Origin: UBA2136 sp963974105
GTDB taxonomy: Bacteria > Pseudomonadota > Alphaproteobacteria > UBA2136
Direction of reading: 5' to 3'
Length of the DNA: 64,000 bases
Assembly: GCA_963974105.1 (NCBI GenBank)
Contig: CAXBBG010000001.1
Coordinates: forward strand, 620,001-684,000
Shown here: piece by piece, positions 26,520-35,103 of the stretch
Position numbering within the stretch: the stretch's first letter is position 1
Layout: each line of letters begins with the position of its first letter
Notes under the pieces: generated by a model
The model's database searches: none
What the model was told of the DNA's origin: nothing
The model's input: the letters and a program-made list of their open reading frames with translations, nothing else
Position numbers and translations under genes: made by a program

Positions 26520-27449
26520 TTACAGAATGCGTATTTTTGCTGGTTGGCTGAGGGAAAGTTCGCATGCAAAGCGGGTGGTGTCGTTTGCGATGGGGTGTTC
26601 TAGCCAGTCGAATGGCTTTGCATTTGTTGGTTTTTCTTGGCGTAAAAATTTCTCCATAAAAATACAGCGCTCATATGATGTTTTTTTAGAAGATATGACA
26701 AGTCCTGCAAATTTATCGTTTTGCCAGTGGTTACCCGCAACTGTGTAGCCTGCGTTATTTAAAGTGTGTACCACAGATTTTGTTGGGGTACGTTCAATCA
26801 TGCAGCCTTCGCCTTCGCCGCCCATCAGTGTATAAATAGCGCTGGTGCATAGAGGCGTATGTGTTAGAATTTTTTTGGCTTCATCATAATTTTTGCAATT
26901 CTCCATAACCTGACGGCTTAACCATAAAGGGGGAATGTTGCGGCTCACAATAATGTTAAATATGTTTATTAAAGGCCAGCGATTTGGTTGTGGGGCTTCG
27001 TTATAAGCAAGTGCAAAACGGTTTGGTGCAACAGCAGTTGCAACGCCTACAAACCCTGGCCATGTTAGATTTGTGTAAGCCCCGTGCGGGGTTTCTTTTT
27101 CCACAAGGTGCAAGGTTTCGCCAAGGGCAGGGGCTGTCACATCTAATGTTCGATATAAAATACTGTCTTTAATAGCGCTGGTGCAGCCAAGGTATCGGTT
27201 GAAGTTAAGACTGTATACGCCTGCTAGGTTTGATGCCTTTACTGTGGCTTCAAGTTCTTTTTTATAAGCAAATTTTTTATTGTATAACATCATTTTTGAA
27301 ATGATATCGTCCATTTTTAAACGGTTTTTACCAAAAAAATCAGCCCAAGCGCTTAAAAGTTCCTGCGCTTTGTGTGCATGAGATGCATGAAAGGCATCAA
27401 AGCCTTTTTGGGAGATATGAACTGTTGGTGTGACTGTTTTTTTGTGCAT
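26520..27449 (-). CDS. Ntn-hydrolase-like protein (peptidase C45/acyltransferase-like)
   Basis: The 309-aa product looks like a Cys-type Ntn hydrolase. GCTSAIKDSILYRTLDV (Cys89) fits the GCTS start of the mature chain plus the RNxD-type strand of the C45/acid-ceramidase-like group, followed by WPGFVGVATAVAPNRFALAYNEAP, which fits the G...NE block. EGCMIERTPTKSVV and VAGNHWQ follow the expected order. Unlike many members, 88 residues precede Cys89, so self-cleavage would release a propeptide. Substrate unknown; family assignment is by motif only. Confidence 0.65.
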   Translation of the reverse strand: MHKKTVTPTVHISQKGFDAFHASHAHKAQELLSAWADFFGKNRLKMDDIISKMMLYNKKFAYKKELEATVKASNLAGVYSLNFNRYLGCTSAIKDSILYRTLDVTAPALGETLHLVEKETPHGAYTNLTWPGFVGVATAVAPNRFALAYNEAPQPNRWPLINIFNIIVSRNIPPLWLSRQVMENCKNYDEAKKILTHTPLCTSAIYTLMGGEGEGCMIERTPTKSVVHTLNNAGYTVAGNHWQNDKFAGLVISSKKTSYERCIFMEKFLRQEKPTNAKPFDWLEHPIANDTTRFACELSLSQPAKIRIL

Positions 27450-27511
27450 AAATGTAATTTATCGAATGAAGGCTATTGAAGCAAGTAGATATTTGTGTGA
27501 TATTTGAAAGC

Positions 27512-28843
27512 ATGATCACAAGCGACAATATTTTACTCACTAGCGAATTTGAAGAAGCCTTCGAAACGTTGGAATATACTCAGCAAAACCTGTTTATTAC
27601 AGGTAAGGCGGGGACGGGTAAGTCAACTTTTCTCGATCATTTTCGTAAAAATACGAAGAAAAATGTTGTGGTGGTTGCCCCAACAGGTGTGAGTGCGCTA
27701 AATGTGCGCGGGCAAACTATACATTCATTTTTTGGTCTAGGTGCGCGCTTTGTCGATGTTTCTAGTATTGGAAAACGCCGTAACCGTAAAACATATGAAG
27801 AGATTGATTTAATTATTATCGATGAAGTTTCTATGGTGCGTGCCGATGTTTTTGATGGGTTGGAAAAAGTTTTGCGTGTCAACGGCCCTGTTAAAGGAAC
27901 ACCCTTTGGTGGGGTTCAAATTTGTGTGATTGGTGATTTGTTTCAGCTTCCGCCTGTGATTACAGGAGAAGAGGAAGAATATTTCAGTCGTTTTTATAAC
28001 TCACCATTTTTCTTTGATGCCCATTCATTTGATATGGACGATTTTAAATTGGTGCGCTTTAACAATATTTTTCGTCAAGAAGAAGACGAGTTTATCAATG
28101 TTTTAAACCGTGTGCGTGTGGGACAAAAACATGACGGCATTTTAGAATATCTGAATCAACGCCATGGCGTTGATATGGAAGAATATGAACACAGCGTAAC
28201 TTTGTGTTCGACCAATAAAATTGCAGACACCATTAACAAAGAGCGAATTCAAGGCCTTAAAGAAACCCCTTTTACATTTAAAGGCGATGTAAAAGGTGAC
28301 TTTGATAAAGCCAAAGGGCGTTTGCCTTGCCCCGAGCGATTGGTTTTAAAAGAAGGCGCACAGGTGATGTTTGTGAAAAATGACCCTGAAAAGCGTTGGG
28401 TAAATGGTACCATTGGTCGTATTGTAGACTTAAGTTTGAAAAATGTTGAAGTTGAAATTATAAAAGCAGGTGTGCCGAGGCGCTATCAGGTTAAAAAAGA
28501 AAAATGGCCATCCATTCATTACACCTTCGATGAAGAAGAGGATAAGCTCAAGGAAGAAGAGGTTGGTAGTTTTAGCCAGTATCCGCTTATTTTGGCATGG
28601 GCGATCACCATTCATAAAAGTCAGGGTAAAACTCTAGAAAGTGCTATTATTGACCTTGGTTATGGTGCTTTTGCGGCAGGGCAATTGTATGTAGCGCTTT
28701 CAAGGTGTAGACATTTTGACAAAATTGCGCTAAAAAAACGTATTAACGCAAGGGACATAAAGTGCGATGAACGTATTTTAACCTTTGTAAAAGATTATGC
28801 GGCACAGCAAAAACAGGCTGAATTGCCCTTTAAAGAAAGTTAA
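27512..28843 (+). CDS. PIF1-like superfamily 1 helicase/ATPase
   Basis: The 443-aa product is an SF1B (PIF1/RecD-like) helicase. It has Walker A GKAGTGKST (residues 31-39), PTGVSALNVRGQTIHSFF (motif Ia), IIDEVSMVRADVFDGLE (Walker B), GDLFQLPPV (motif III), a motif with FRQEEDEFINVLNRVR, and near the end AITIHKSQGKTLESAIID and YVALSRCRH (motifs V and VI). It would unwind DNA 5' to 3'. The ATG at 27512 starts a plausible N terminus; the TTG at 27476 is less likely. It is followed after 5 bases by a small membrane protein gene. Confidence 0.92.
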   Translation: MITSDNILLTSEFEEAFETLEYTQQNLFITGKAGTGKSTFLDHFRKNTKKNVVVVAPTGVSALNVRGQTIHSFFGLGARFVDVSSIGKRRNRKTYEEIDLIIIDEVSMVRADVFDGLEKVLRVNGPVKGTPFGGVQICVIGDLFQLPPVITGEEEEYFSRFYNSPFFFDAHSFDMDDFKLVRFNNIFRQEEDEFINVLNRVRVGQKHDGILEYLNQRHGVDMEEYEHSVTLCSTNKIADTINKERIQGLKETPFTFKGDVKGDFDKAKGRLPCPERLVLKEGAQVMFVKNDPEKRWVNGTIGRIVDLSLKNVEVEIIKAGVPRRYQVKKEKWPSIHYTFDEEEDKLKEEEVGSFSQYPLILAWAITIHKSQGKTLESAIIDLGYGAFAAGQLYVALSRCRHFDKIALKKRINARDIKCDERILTFVKDYAAQQKQAELPFKES

Positions 28844-28848
28844 ATATA

Positions 28849-29220
28849 ATGATGGTAACAATTCAAGCGCTTACTTTAAGTGCTTTTGGTATGGGTTTGG
28901 TTTACGTGGGTGTTGCTTTTTTAAATGGCCTATTATTTCCGCAACTGTTAACAGCTGTTTATACTTTTAGTGAAAATGGTTTGTTGCGCGTGATTGTAGC
29001 GTTCCCGTTTTTCTTTGGCCCAGCAAATTACTTGGTTGGTAAAGCTTATGAGGTTGGCGGTGCTGCAATTGGCGGTGTAGGAACGGTTGTTTTTACTGTT
29101 ATATGGATGACAGTTATGGCGATGTTGGTTGATGGGTCTAAATTAAACATGCTTATTTTATGTGGTGTGATGATTGCCATTGCAGGTTGCGTTATGGTGG
29201 TTTATGGCCTTAAAGCTTAA
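28849..29220 (+). CDS. Small integral membrane protein
   Basis: The 123-aa product is almost entirely hydrophobic, with about four transmembrane helices (residues about 4-28, 43-62, 70-94 and 98-120). A GAVG/GGVG-rich pattern is present in helix three. It follows the helicase gene after 5 bases, so it is probably in the same transcript, but no functional link is evident. The length is similar to one half of small multidrug-type transporters, though I do not see their signature Glu. Confidence 0.7.
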   Translation: MMVTIQALTLSAFGMGLVYVGVAFLNGLLFPQLLTAVYTFSENGLLRVIVAFPFFFGPANYLVGKAYEVGGAAIGGVGTVVFTVIWMTVMAMLVDGSKLNMLILCGVMIAIAGCVMVVYGLKA

Positions 29221-29233
29221 AGCTTAAAGCTTA
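29210..29233 (+). repeat. Three tandem TTAAAGC heptamers across a stop codon
   Basis: TTAAAGC occurs three times in tandem and ends in TTA; the stop codon of the membrane protein gene lies within the second unit. Probably slipped-strand expansion. Confidence 0.7.
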
Positions 29234-29241
29234 TAAAATAT

Positions 29242-29274
29242 AAAAAAAAGACAGCCGCGGCTGTCTTTTTTGTT
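29242..29274. terminator. Bidirectional terminator between converging genes
   Basis: AAAAAGACAGCC-GC-GGCTGTCTTTTT, a perfect stem flanked by A and T runs. Confidence 0.9.
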
Positions 29275-29283
29275 TTCGCTATA

Positions 29284-30147
29284 CTAAAGATAAGTGTGTT
29301 TGTGTAAACCAAAGCGTTCACGCAGTTTTTGTGCGTTGCCAATAAAGCGGGTTTCACCATTTGGTAAGTGCCACCAGTCTTTGGGGTTTGCACCAATTTC
29401 TTTAGGAACAAAGGGGTATGCATCGACGGTTTTTAGTCCGCCTTCGCCACCGTTTATAAGGTCATCCCATACTTGGTGTTTAAATGGTTTTTCTTCCACG
29501 AAACCCCATCCTTGTTCCCAGTGGCGGTAATGCATGAACAATGTCCAAACCGACTTTTCACCTGTTTCGCACATGGGTAATTTAACGCGATGTAGGTCGT
29601 CAAAGGTAAGTGAACCCATGCTACCAGCTGTGCGCTTTGTTTGGGTTAGTTCCATTGAGGTTAGATCTTTAGGGCGTATTTCCGTATATTCACCCGCGAG
29701 GATAATGCTGTTAGACATACGCCAAGGGTGATTATGAATATGCGGTTCGTCCGACATTCTAAAGTGGTGAATGTAGCAAAGCAATTCAGGCGTTTCAAAT
29801 ATAGGGTACCGCTCTAAATAAACATGAGGGTTATCCGCATCATTTGGGTTTGGTCTGGTAATGATACGCAAAGGTCCTTTTGCTGTGGCGTTATATAATA
29901 CCTCACGTATTGAAAGCTCATCAAACATATGTGTGGGTGTTTTAAGTATGGGTGGTTTTTGCCCTTCACAGCGTTGCATGTAAATGTCACGTGCATAGTC
30001 ACCGCGTGTCTTGGCGTCTAATGGTAGGCCGTGAGGTAGTTTTTTAATAATGTTATTAACAATGTTAATAAGTTCAGGGTCTAAGTCATGTCCACGTTTG
30101 GACAAAAACCCCTTACTTGTAAGTGTTGGATACTTTGGCGTAGTCAT
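29284..30147 (-). CDS. Cupin-fold protein of unknown function
   Basis: The 287-aa product has a cupin-like metal site pattern: EPHIHNHPWRMSNSIILAGEYTE followed by AGSMGSLTFDDLHRVKL and SVWTLFMHYRHWEQGWGF. I recall this HNHPW...GEYTE...HRV...WTLF layout from cupin-like proteins carried by phages and proteobacteria. The N-terminal 90 residues are unassigned. The ATG at 30147 has a perfect GGAGG 8 bases upstream. A promoter with TATACA -10 lies at 30219-30247. Substrate unknown. Confidence 0.6.
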   Translation of the reverse strand: MTTPKYPTLTSKGFLSKRGHDLDPELINIVNNIIKKLPHGLPLDAKTRGDYARDIYMQRCEGQKPPILKTPTHMFDELSIREVLYNATAKGPLRIITRPNPNDADNPHVYLERYPIFETPELLCYIHHFRMSDEPHIHNHPWRMSNSIILAGEYTEIRPKDLTSMELTQTKRTAGSMGSLTFDDLHRVKLPMCETGEKSVWTLFMHYRHWEQGWGFVEEKPFKHQVWDDLINGGEGGLKTVDAYPFVPKEIGANPKDWWHLPNGETRFIGNAQKLRERFGLHKHTYL

Positions 30148-30218
30148 AATAATGACCTCCATAGAGAGTGGTGTAAGGTTGTAGAGGGAAATGTTGAGAG
30201 ATGAATTTATGTCACGTA

Positions 30219-30247
30219 TGTATACCAAATAAATGTGATAAATACAA
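30219..30247 (-). promoter_or_regulatory. Sigma70-type promoter for the cupin gene
   Basis: On the minus strand TTGTAT (complement of 30242-30247), a 17-bp spacer, and TATACA (complement of 30219-30224). Confidence 0.55.
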
Positions 30248-30352
30248 GTTTATTCATTGTATTCTTGAAATGCGTGTTATTTTGACTTAAATAGGTTATA
30301 TTGCCGTGAAATATTCATGGTTTTCTTTAAATAAAAAGGTCTTAATGTTGGT

Positions 30353-31801
30353 ATGAAGCGTTTTACTTGGTCGATTATTGTTGTGTTTGTTCTTATTTGT
30401 GGCTGGTATGCTTTGTGGCATCAAGCACTTATGCAATTAGAAGTGGCTTTGAAGCATAATATCAATAAAATTGAGCAGACGAATGAAAACGTCCGTACAT
30501 CATATACGCTTATTTCATATGGTTTCCCCTTTAAAGCAGGTTACCTTGTTAAGGATGTTCGCATAACCGTTAAAGACCCTGTTGCTCAAACAGAAGCTCA
30601 GGCCGATTTTTATGGGGAAAATTATGTTTACATTTCTTTATTTGATATTCCTAAAATTTTAATACAAAAATCTATCCCTTTCAGTACTGAGCTTGAAAAT
30701 TTTAAAGGCGTTATTAAAGTGCAATCACCGACAGATTCAGCGGCTGTTTCTGTGTTTGCTGTGCGTTCTATTGGTGCAGGCGTTTTTTCGAATAACATGA
30801 CGTATAAAGGTGTTACAAGCGATGTTGATTTCTATGTGCAGTCAAAAGAATTACCTTCCCAGCGCCTTTTAACTATTAATAATATCATGCTTGAAACAAG
30901 TAAAAATGAGACAGATGCATTGTTGAATATTTCTGAAAATATTAAATTTACAGGCGCAACATTTTTTGACTTAAAAGGTGAAAATAGCCTTACTGTCGAT
31001 ACTTTAGATATGAGTTTTAATGTAAAAGATTTCCCACACAGTAAAAACTTTTCAGACGCTTTTAAAAAACTTGCTCAAGAAAGAGGAGAGCAAGTTGATT
31101 TGGTGCATTTTAAACAGGCGCTTAAAAATCAGATTACGTTGATGGCACAGAATGAAAGCCTTATTTCACTTGAGAAATATGATATTACGATAGGCGATTT
31201 TAAAGGTTCTTTGAACGGTAAATTGGCTATTGATAAAAATTACAAACCAACAGGTCAGGCCCAGGTTGTTTTAGAAAATATTTCGGCTTTGGAAGTGGCA
31301 GGGTTAGATAAAATTACGCCTGTTTTTAGCCTTTTGAAGACAGAATCGGACACTGTGCGTGTCAACCTTAAAACAGAAGGTAATTCTTTGCTTTTGAATG
31401 GTATACCAATTATTTTCACCATGCCTTCATTGTTAAATGTGGTTGATAGAATGCCATCTGTTATCTATAAAAATCCGTCTGCAAAGGCTGAGGTTGAAGA
31501 AGTTGGTGGAGTAGAAATGTCTTCACCTACTGAAAATGATGCAGAGGTATTGCCTGCCATGCCACCTGTTGTTGAAATGGAATCTGTTTCTGTAAGTGAG
31601 GTGACGAATACGACGGTAGCTTTACCTACACAGGAAGATTTAGACGTTAAGCCTGACTTAGTTGTACTTGAGCCTGTGACAATAGACGCGCCAGAGACCT
31701 CTAAAACAGAGCAGGCACCCGTTGAGGTGCCTATCGCCGTTTCTACTTCTGTAATCATGTCACCTATACCTGTTGAAGATATTTCAGTCACTGTTTATTA
31801 A
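30353..31801 (+). CDS. DUF2125-type membrane-anchored protein
   Basis: The 482-aa product has an N-terminal hydrophobic anchor (residues about 5-22) and a long extracytoplasmic part dominated by beta strands. TSYTLISYGFPFKAGYLVKDVRIT early in the chain fits DUF2125 proteins of alphaproteobacteria. From about residue 370 the chain is Pro/Val/Glu/Ser-rich low complexity, unlike the family core, perhaps a periplasm-spanning extension. Its stop overlaps the end of the converging unknown gene by four bases. Function of the family is unknown. Confidence 0.75.
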   Translation: MKRFTWSIIVVFVLICGWYALWHQALMQLEVALKHNINKIEQTNENVRTSYTLISYGFPFKAGYLVKDVRITVKDPVAQTEAQADFYGENYVYISLFDIPKILIQKSIPFSTELENFKGVIKVQSPTDSAAVSVFAVRSIGAGVFSNNMTYKGVTSDVDFYVQSKELPSQRLLTINNIMLETSKNETDALLNISENIKFTGATFFDLKGENSLTVDTLDMSFNVKDFPHSKNFSDAFKKLAQERGEQVDLVHFKQALKNQITLMAQNESLISLEKYDITIGDFKGSLNGKLAIDKNYKPTGQAQVVLENISALEVAGLDKITPVFSLLKTESDTVRVNLKTEGNSLLLNGIPIIFTMPSLLNVVDRMPSVIYKNPSAKAEVEEVGGVEMSSPTENDAEVLPAMPPVVEMESVSVSEVTNTTVALPTQEDLDVKPDLVVLEPVTIDAPETSKTEQAPVEVPIAVSTSVIMSPIPVEDISVTVY

Positions 31802-32358
31802 GTACTTTTAGGGAACTTAAATACAGTTGCTGTCTGGTTTTTTTCTTGAGGTGCATTCGTTAATATACTTTGTGCTTTGTGGATTTGCCAGTTTATTTCT
31901 TGCTGCACAGCTTGCGGATCGGCCTCTTTTAACCACTTTTTGGAAAGCTGTATATTTTCAAGTACATGCATGATATTTAAAGGGCAGTTTTTGCAAGTTA
32001 AATGATGATAAATCAGTTCGGATGTCGCATAAATAGCGTCAGCTGCAAATGACCTAGATTTAATATTAAACTTGTTTTCTATTAAATGTGGTGTGCTTAT
32101 TACAGTTTGATGTAGTTCGCCACATCGAGGTGCGATGTATGCAATATATTCGTCCAATAAATCAGCTTCGCTAGAATTATCTAAACTTTTTTGCATCAGG
32201 GCAATGCTATCTGCAAACAGCATGCAGTCACCTTTTCCAAAAAGTTGAGTGAGATCTAAACGCTCTAAGCATTGAATTGTAAATGACAATTTTTGATATT
32301 CTGTCATTTCATGTAGTAGGTTTAGAATTGTGTCGTCAGTGCCGGTTTCAGTCATCAT
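31798..32358 (-). CDS. Hypothetical helical protein
   Basis: The 186-aa product is helical and soluble, with a cluster of Cys (CKNCPLNI) in the second half. No family recognised. GAGG lies before the ATG pair at 32358/32355. It converges with the DUF2125 gene with a 4-base overlap, and no terminator is visible between them. Confidence 0.65.
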   Translation of the reverse strand: MMTETGTDDTILNLLHEMTEYQKLSFTIQCLERLDLTQLFGKGDCMLFADSIALMQKSLDNSSEADLLDEYIAYIAPRCGELHQTVISTPHLIENKFNIKSRSFAADAIYATSELIYHHLTCKNCPLNIMHVLENIQLSKKWLKEADPQAVQQEINWQIHKAQSILTNAPQEKNQTATVFKFPKST

Positions 32359-32539
32359 ATAGATGCCTCATTTTTTCCTCTTACTAAAAAGTTATTATGT
32401 CCATGGTATTAAAATACAAGTGCTTAATCGTTGTTTTTTTTGCTGAAAGCGTTTTCGTCAGTTTTTTTTAAGTGAGAGTTAATGTTCGTCCCTATAAAAA
32501 AATACGGATTTTAATAGGTCCTGTGTGAGAGGGGAATAC

Positions 32540-33085
32540 ATGAATATTTTAGAGAAACGTCCAGACCTTAAAGCTATTTTGGGTAAAACTGGTACTGAAA
32601 ATGAATTTAAAGAAATGCTTAAAGGTATGTCTCCAGAAGAGCTTGCTTCTTTAAATCATTATTTAAGTAAAGCTTTGGATGATAGCGATGTTGATGTATG
32701 GCAAAAAACGCAGATGGTGCGCAAAGTTGAAAGCCAGATCTATATGCTTAAAGAAGACTATAAAAAAATTCTTGGGAAATTACAACTTATACAAACGGAT
32801 ATGCGCAAAAGTTTTGGCGTTATTTATAAACTACCACAAAAAGCAGAAGAGAAATGCAGTAAGTGGGAATCTATTCAGGGTGTCATAAAAACAGGCTGGA
32901 CAATTCGAAATAAGCCCTCAGTGTTTGGGCCGTTGCGTGGTATGTCTCTTTTAGGTGTGGCAACAAACAGCAGGCGCCGCGCACAGGAAAAAGCACTAAC
33001 TTTGAATTACGAAGGGATGAAGTCATCCTTTGATGAAGGTAAAAAAATAGCAAAATGGCTCGGTCATATATTAAAAGGAGCGTAA
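32540..33085 (+). CDS. Unknown helical protein, first gene of the VirD4 island
   Basis: The 181-aa product is helical, with an acidic first half (SPEELASLNHYLSKALDDSDVD) and a basic second half containing RNKPSVFGPLRGMSLLGVATNSRRRAQEK. No signal peptide and no recognised domain. ATG 32540 has GAGGGG 6 bases upstream. Three bases separate its stop from the next ATG, so the two are coupled. Confidence 0.7.
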   Translation: MNILEKRPDLKAILGKTGTENEFKEMLKGMSPEELASLNHYLSKALDDSDVDVWQKTQMVRKVESQIYMLKEDYKKILGKLQLIQTDMRKSFGVIYKLPQKAEEKCSKWESIQGVIKTGWTIRNKPSVFGPLRGMSLLGVATNSRRRAQEKALTLNYEGMKSSFDEGKKIAKWLGHILKGA

Positions 33086-33088
33086 GAA

Positions 33089-33340
33089 ATGAGTGAAATA
33101 ACAACACAAGCAAAACAAATAAAAAATATCGTAGGTGATCAATCTGAGCCATTGTTACAGAGCCTCGTAGAAGCGCAAACAGCTCTTCAAGATGCGCATG
33201 AAGCAAAAGAAGTTTATGGAGATCAGCTTCAGATGGTTCAAATGGCTATGGAAAAAGGTTTAGAACCAACTATAGAACGTTCCCATGAAGTGGAAAAAGA
33301 ACCAGATTATCCAGATTTAGCAGACTCCTTTAATGATTAA
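33089..33340 (+). CDS. Small coiled-coil-prone protein, VirD4 island
   Basis: The 83-aa product is a single helical segment rich in Ala, Gln and Glu (TQAKQIKNIVGDQSEPLLQSLVEAQTALQ is too long to be other than helix) with an acidic end (PDYPDLADSFND). It follows the previous gene after 3 bases with AAGGAG inside its end. Size and position recall small auxiliary genes upstream of traG in rhizobial conjugation operons, but I see no sequence match. Confidence 0.65.
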   Translation: MSEITTQAKQIKNIVGDQSEPLLQSLVEAQTALQDAHEAKEVYGDQLQMVQMAMEKGLEPTIERSHEVEKEPDYPDLADSFND

Positions 33341-33473
33341 ACAATGTTTTTTGCAACAAAGGTGCAACAGAGCAATGTTTGAAATGTAAGCAATAATTGC
33401 ACTCTATCTAGGGTGTATTTATTCTATTAAGTTAAGGTTTATTGGTTTAATTTATAAAAGTTTTAAAATAACA

Positions 33474-34997
33474 ATGCGTCAAAAATTATTTCTAGCTCTT
33501 TCTTTGGTTGTGGCAGCCTTGCTGCCATTTATTGCCCCTGAAGGGTATATTGCCCAGTTTGCTGTGATCGCCGTTTTGGCAATTGCGTTTATTTATTTTA
33601 AAACACGCCCAAAAGAAGGTTATCAAAAGCAAGCCGGTATTTTAAAAAAAATGAAGGGTAACGCAAGTACAGCTCATGGGTCTGCCGACTTTGCGACAAA
33701 AAAAGATTTAAAAGAAAGTAATCTTATCCGAGAAAATGGGTTTTTGCTTGGTAAGTTCGATAATAAATTTTTACGTTTTCGTGTTCCTGGGCACCTTATT
33801 ACATTTGCACCAACGCGTAGTGGTAAAGGTGTAGGGCACGTTATTCCAAATTTATTAGACCATCCTGGTAGTGTTGTGGTGAATGACATTAAAGGAGAAA
33901 ACTACGCCGTAACAGGCCGTCATCGTGCTACTTTTTCTAAAGTTATTACCTTTGCCCCGTTTTTAGAAAATAGCGGTTGCTATAACCCTATTGACTTTAT
34001 CCGTGTGGGTACAAGTGATGAGCTTGACGATGCTTCTTTAATTGCTGATATGATTATTGTACCTGGTGGTGGTGACGAATTTTGGACCAATGAAGCTAAA
34101 AATGCTGTAACAGGGTTGATTTTATATGTAGCAAATGAAAGTCCTGCAGCACTTAGAAATTTAGGTGAAGTGCGTTACTTGTTAATGCAAGATGGAAAAG
34201 ATTTCCAACTTACAATTAAGGATATGCAGCGTTCTAAAAATCCAATTGTACAGCGTATGGCAAATTCTATTGCTGCCACCGAACCTAAAGTGCTTGCAAA
34301 CGTACTTTCTACGGCTAAGTCGCAAACAGCCGTGTGGGACAGCCCACGTTTAACAGCCATTACCTCGCGCAGCGATTTCAAATTAGATGATATTAAAAAG
34401 GAGCCAACATCCTTTTATGTTGTTATTCCGCCTGAATATTTAGATGTATATAAGCCGGTGGTGCGTTTAATGATGGGGATTACAATTGCGACCTTAACGA
34501 GAACACATGAAAAACCTAAAGACCCCACACTTTTCCTTATTGATGAGTTTGCAGCCCTTGGTTATATGAAAAATATTGAGTCTGGTGTTGGTTACTTGGC
34601 GGGTTACGGTATTTCACTTTGGATGTTTATTCAAGATTTAAGTCAAATTAAAGAAGACTATCCTAAATGGGCGTCCTTAATTGCAAACTGTGGGTGTCGT
34701 ATGGCTTTTGGTACCAATGACTTTGATACAGCAAAAATTCTTTCAGATATGATGGGGACGACGACAGTACGTGTAGAAGGCGGTGGTACATCTAAAGAAA
34801 AAGGGAAGTGGTTTGGTGGTAGCGTCAGCACAAACATTTCAGAAACATCTAGAGCTCTTATGACGCCAGATGAAGTGATGCGAATGCCTCAGGATACAGA
34901 AGTCGTGTTTGTGCAGGGTTTAAAGCCTATTATGGCTCAAAAGATACGCTATTTTGCAGATCCAGAGTTTAAAGGTAAATTTGATAAATGGGATTAA
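33474..34997 (+). CDS. VirD4/TraG-family type IV coupling ATPase
   Basis: The family moves DNA or protein substrates to a type IV secretion channel at the inner membrane. The 507-aa product has two N-terminal hydrophobic segments (about residues 5-21 and 26-42), a Walker A box APTRSGKGVG (112-121), VNDIKGENYAVTGRHR, a conserved NPIDFIRVG segment, SPRLTAITSRSDF, Walker B LFLIDEFAALG (353-363), and the end RALMTPDEVMRMP, all in family order. It is shorter than VirD4 (about 650 aa), mainly in the C-terminal region. No VirB, relaxase or oriT is seen in the window, so the partner channel must be elsewhere or absent. Confidence 0.93.
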   Translation: MRQKLFLALSLVVAALLPFIAPEGYIAQFAVIAVLAIAFIYFKTRPKEGYQKQAGILKKMKGNASTAHGSADFATKKDLKESNLIRENGFLLGKFDNKFLRFRVPGHLITFAPTRSGKGVGHVIPNLLDHPGSVVVNDIKGENYAVTGRHRATFSKVITFAPFLENSGCYNPIDFIRVGTSDELDDASLIADMIIVPGGGDEFWTNEAKNAVTGLILYVANESPAALRNLGEVRYLLMQDGKDFQLTIKDMQRSKNPIVQRMANSIAATEPKVLANVLSTAKSQTAVWDSPRLTAITSRSDFKLDDIKKEPTSFYVVIPPEYLDVYKPVVRLMMGITIATLTRTHEKPKDPTLFLIDEFAALGYMKNIESGVGYLAGYGISLWMFIQDLSQIKEDYPKWASLIANCGCRMAFGTNDFDTAKILSDMMGTTTVRVEGGGTSKEKGKWFGGSVSTNISETSRALMTPDEVMRMPQDTEVVFVQGLKPIMAQKIRYFADPEFKGKFDKWD

Positions 34998-35042
34998 CCA
35001 CAGCTTTTAAGTGTTAATATTTATATCTTGTTGTTTTTTATA

Positions 35043-35071
35043 TTGTAATCAGAATGTATACACCTTATAAT
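35043..35071 (+). promoter_or_regulatory. Sigma70-type promoter for the gene at 35104
   Basis: TTGTAA (35043-35048), a 17-bp spacer and consensus TATAAT (35066-35071); the spacer holds GTATAC (35056-35061). Predicted start of transcription near 35078, giving a short leader. Confidence 0.65.
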
Positions 35072-35103
35072 AATTAAATAGGGTAAGTAAATAGGGTGTG
35101 TTT

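Noticed and set aside
31465..31791. Antisense open frame in the low-complexity end of the DUF2125 gene
   Set aside because: A by-product of the repetitive coding composition; no start signals.
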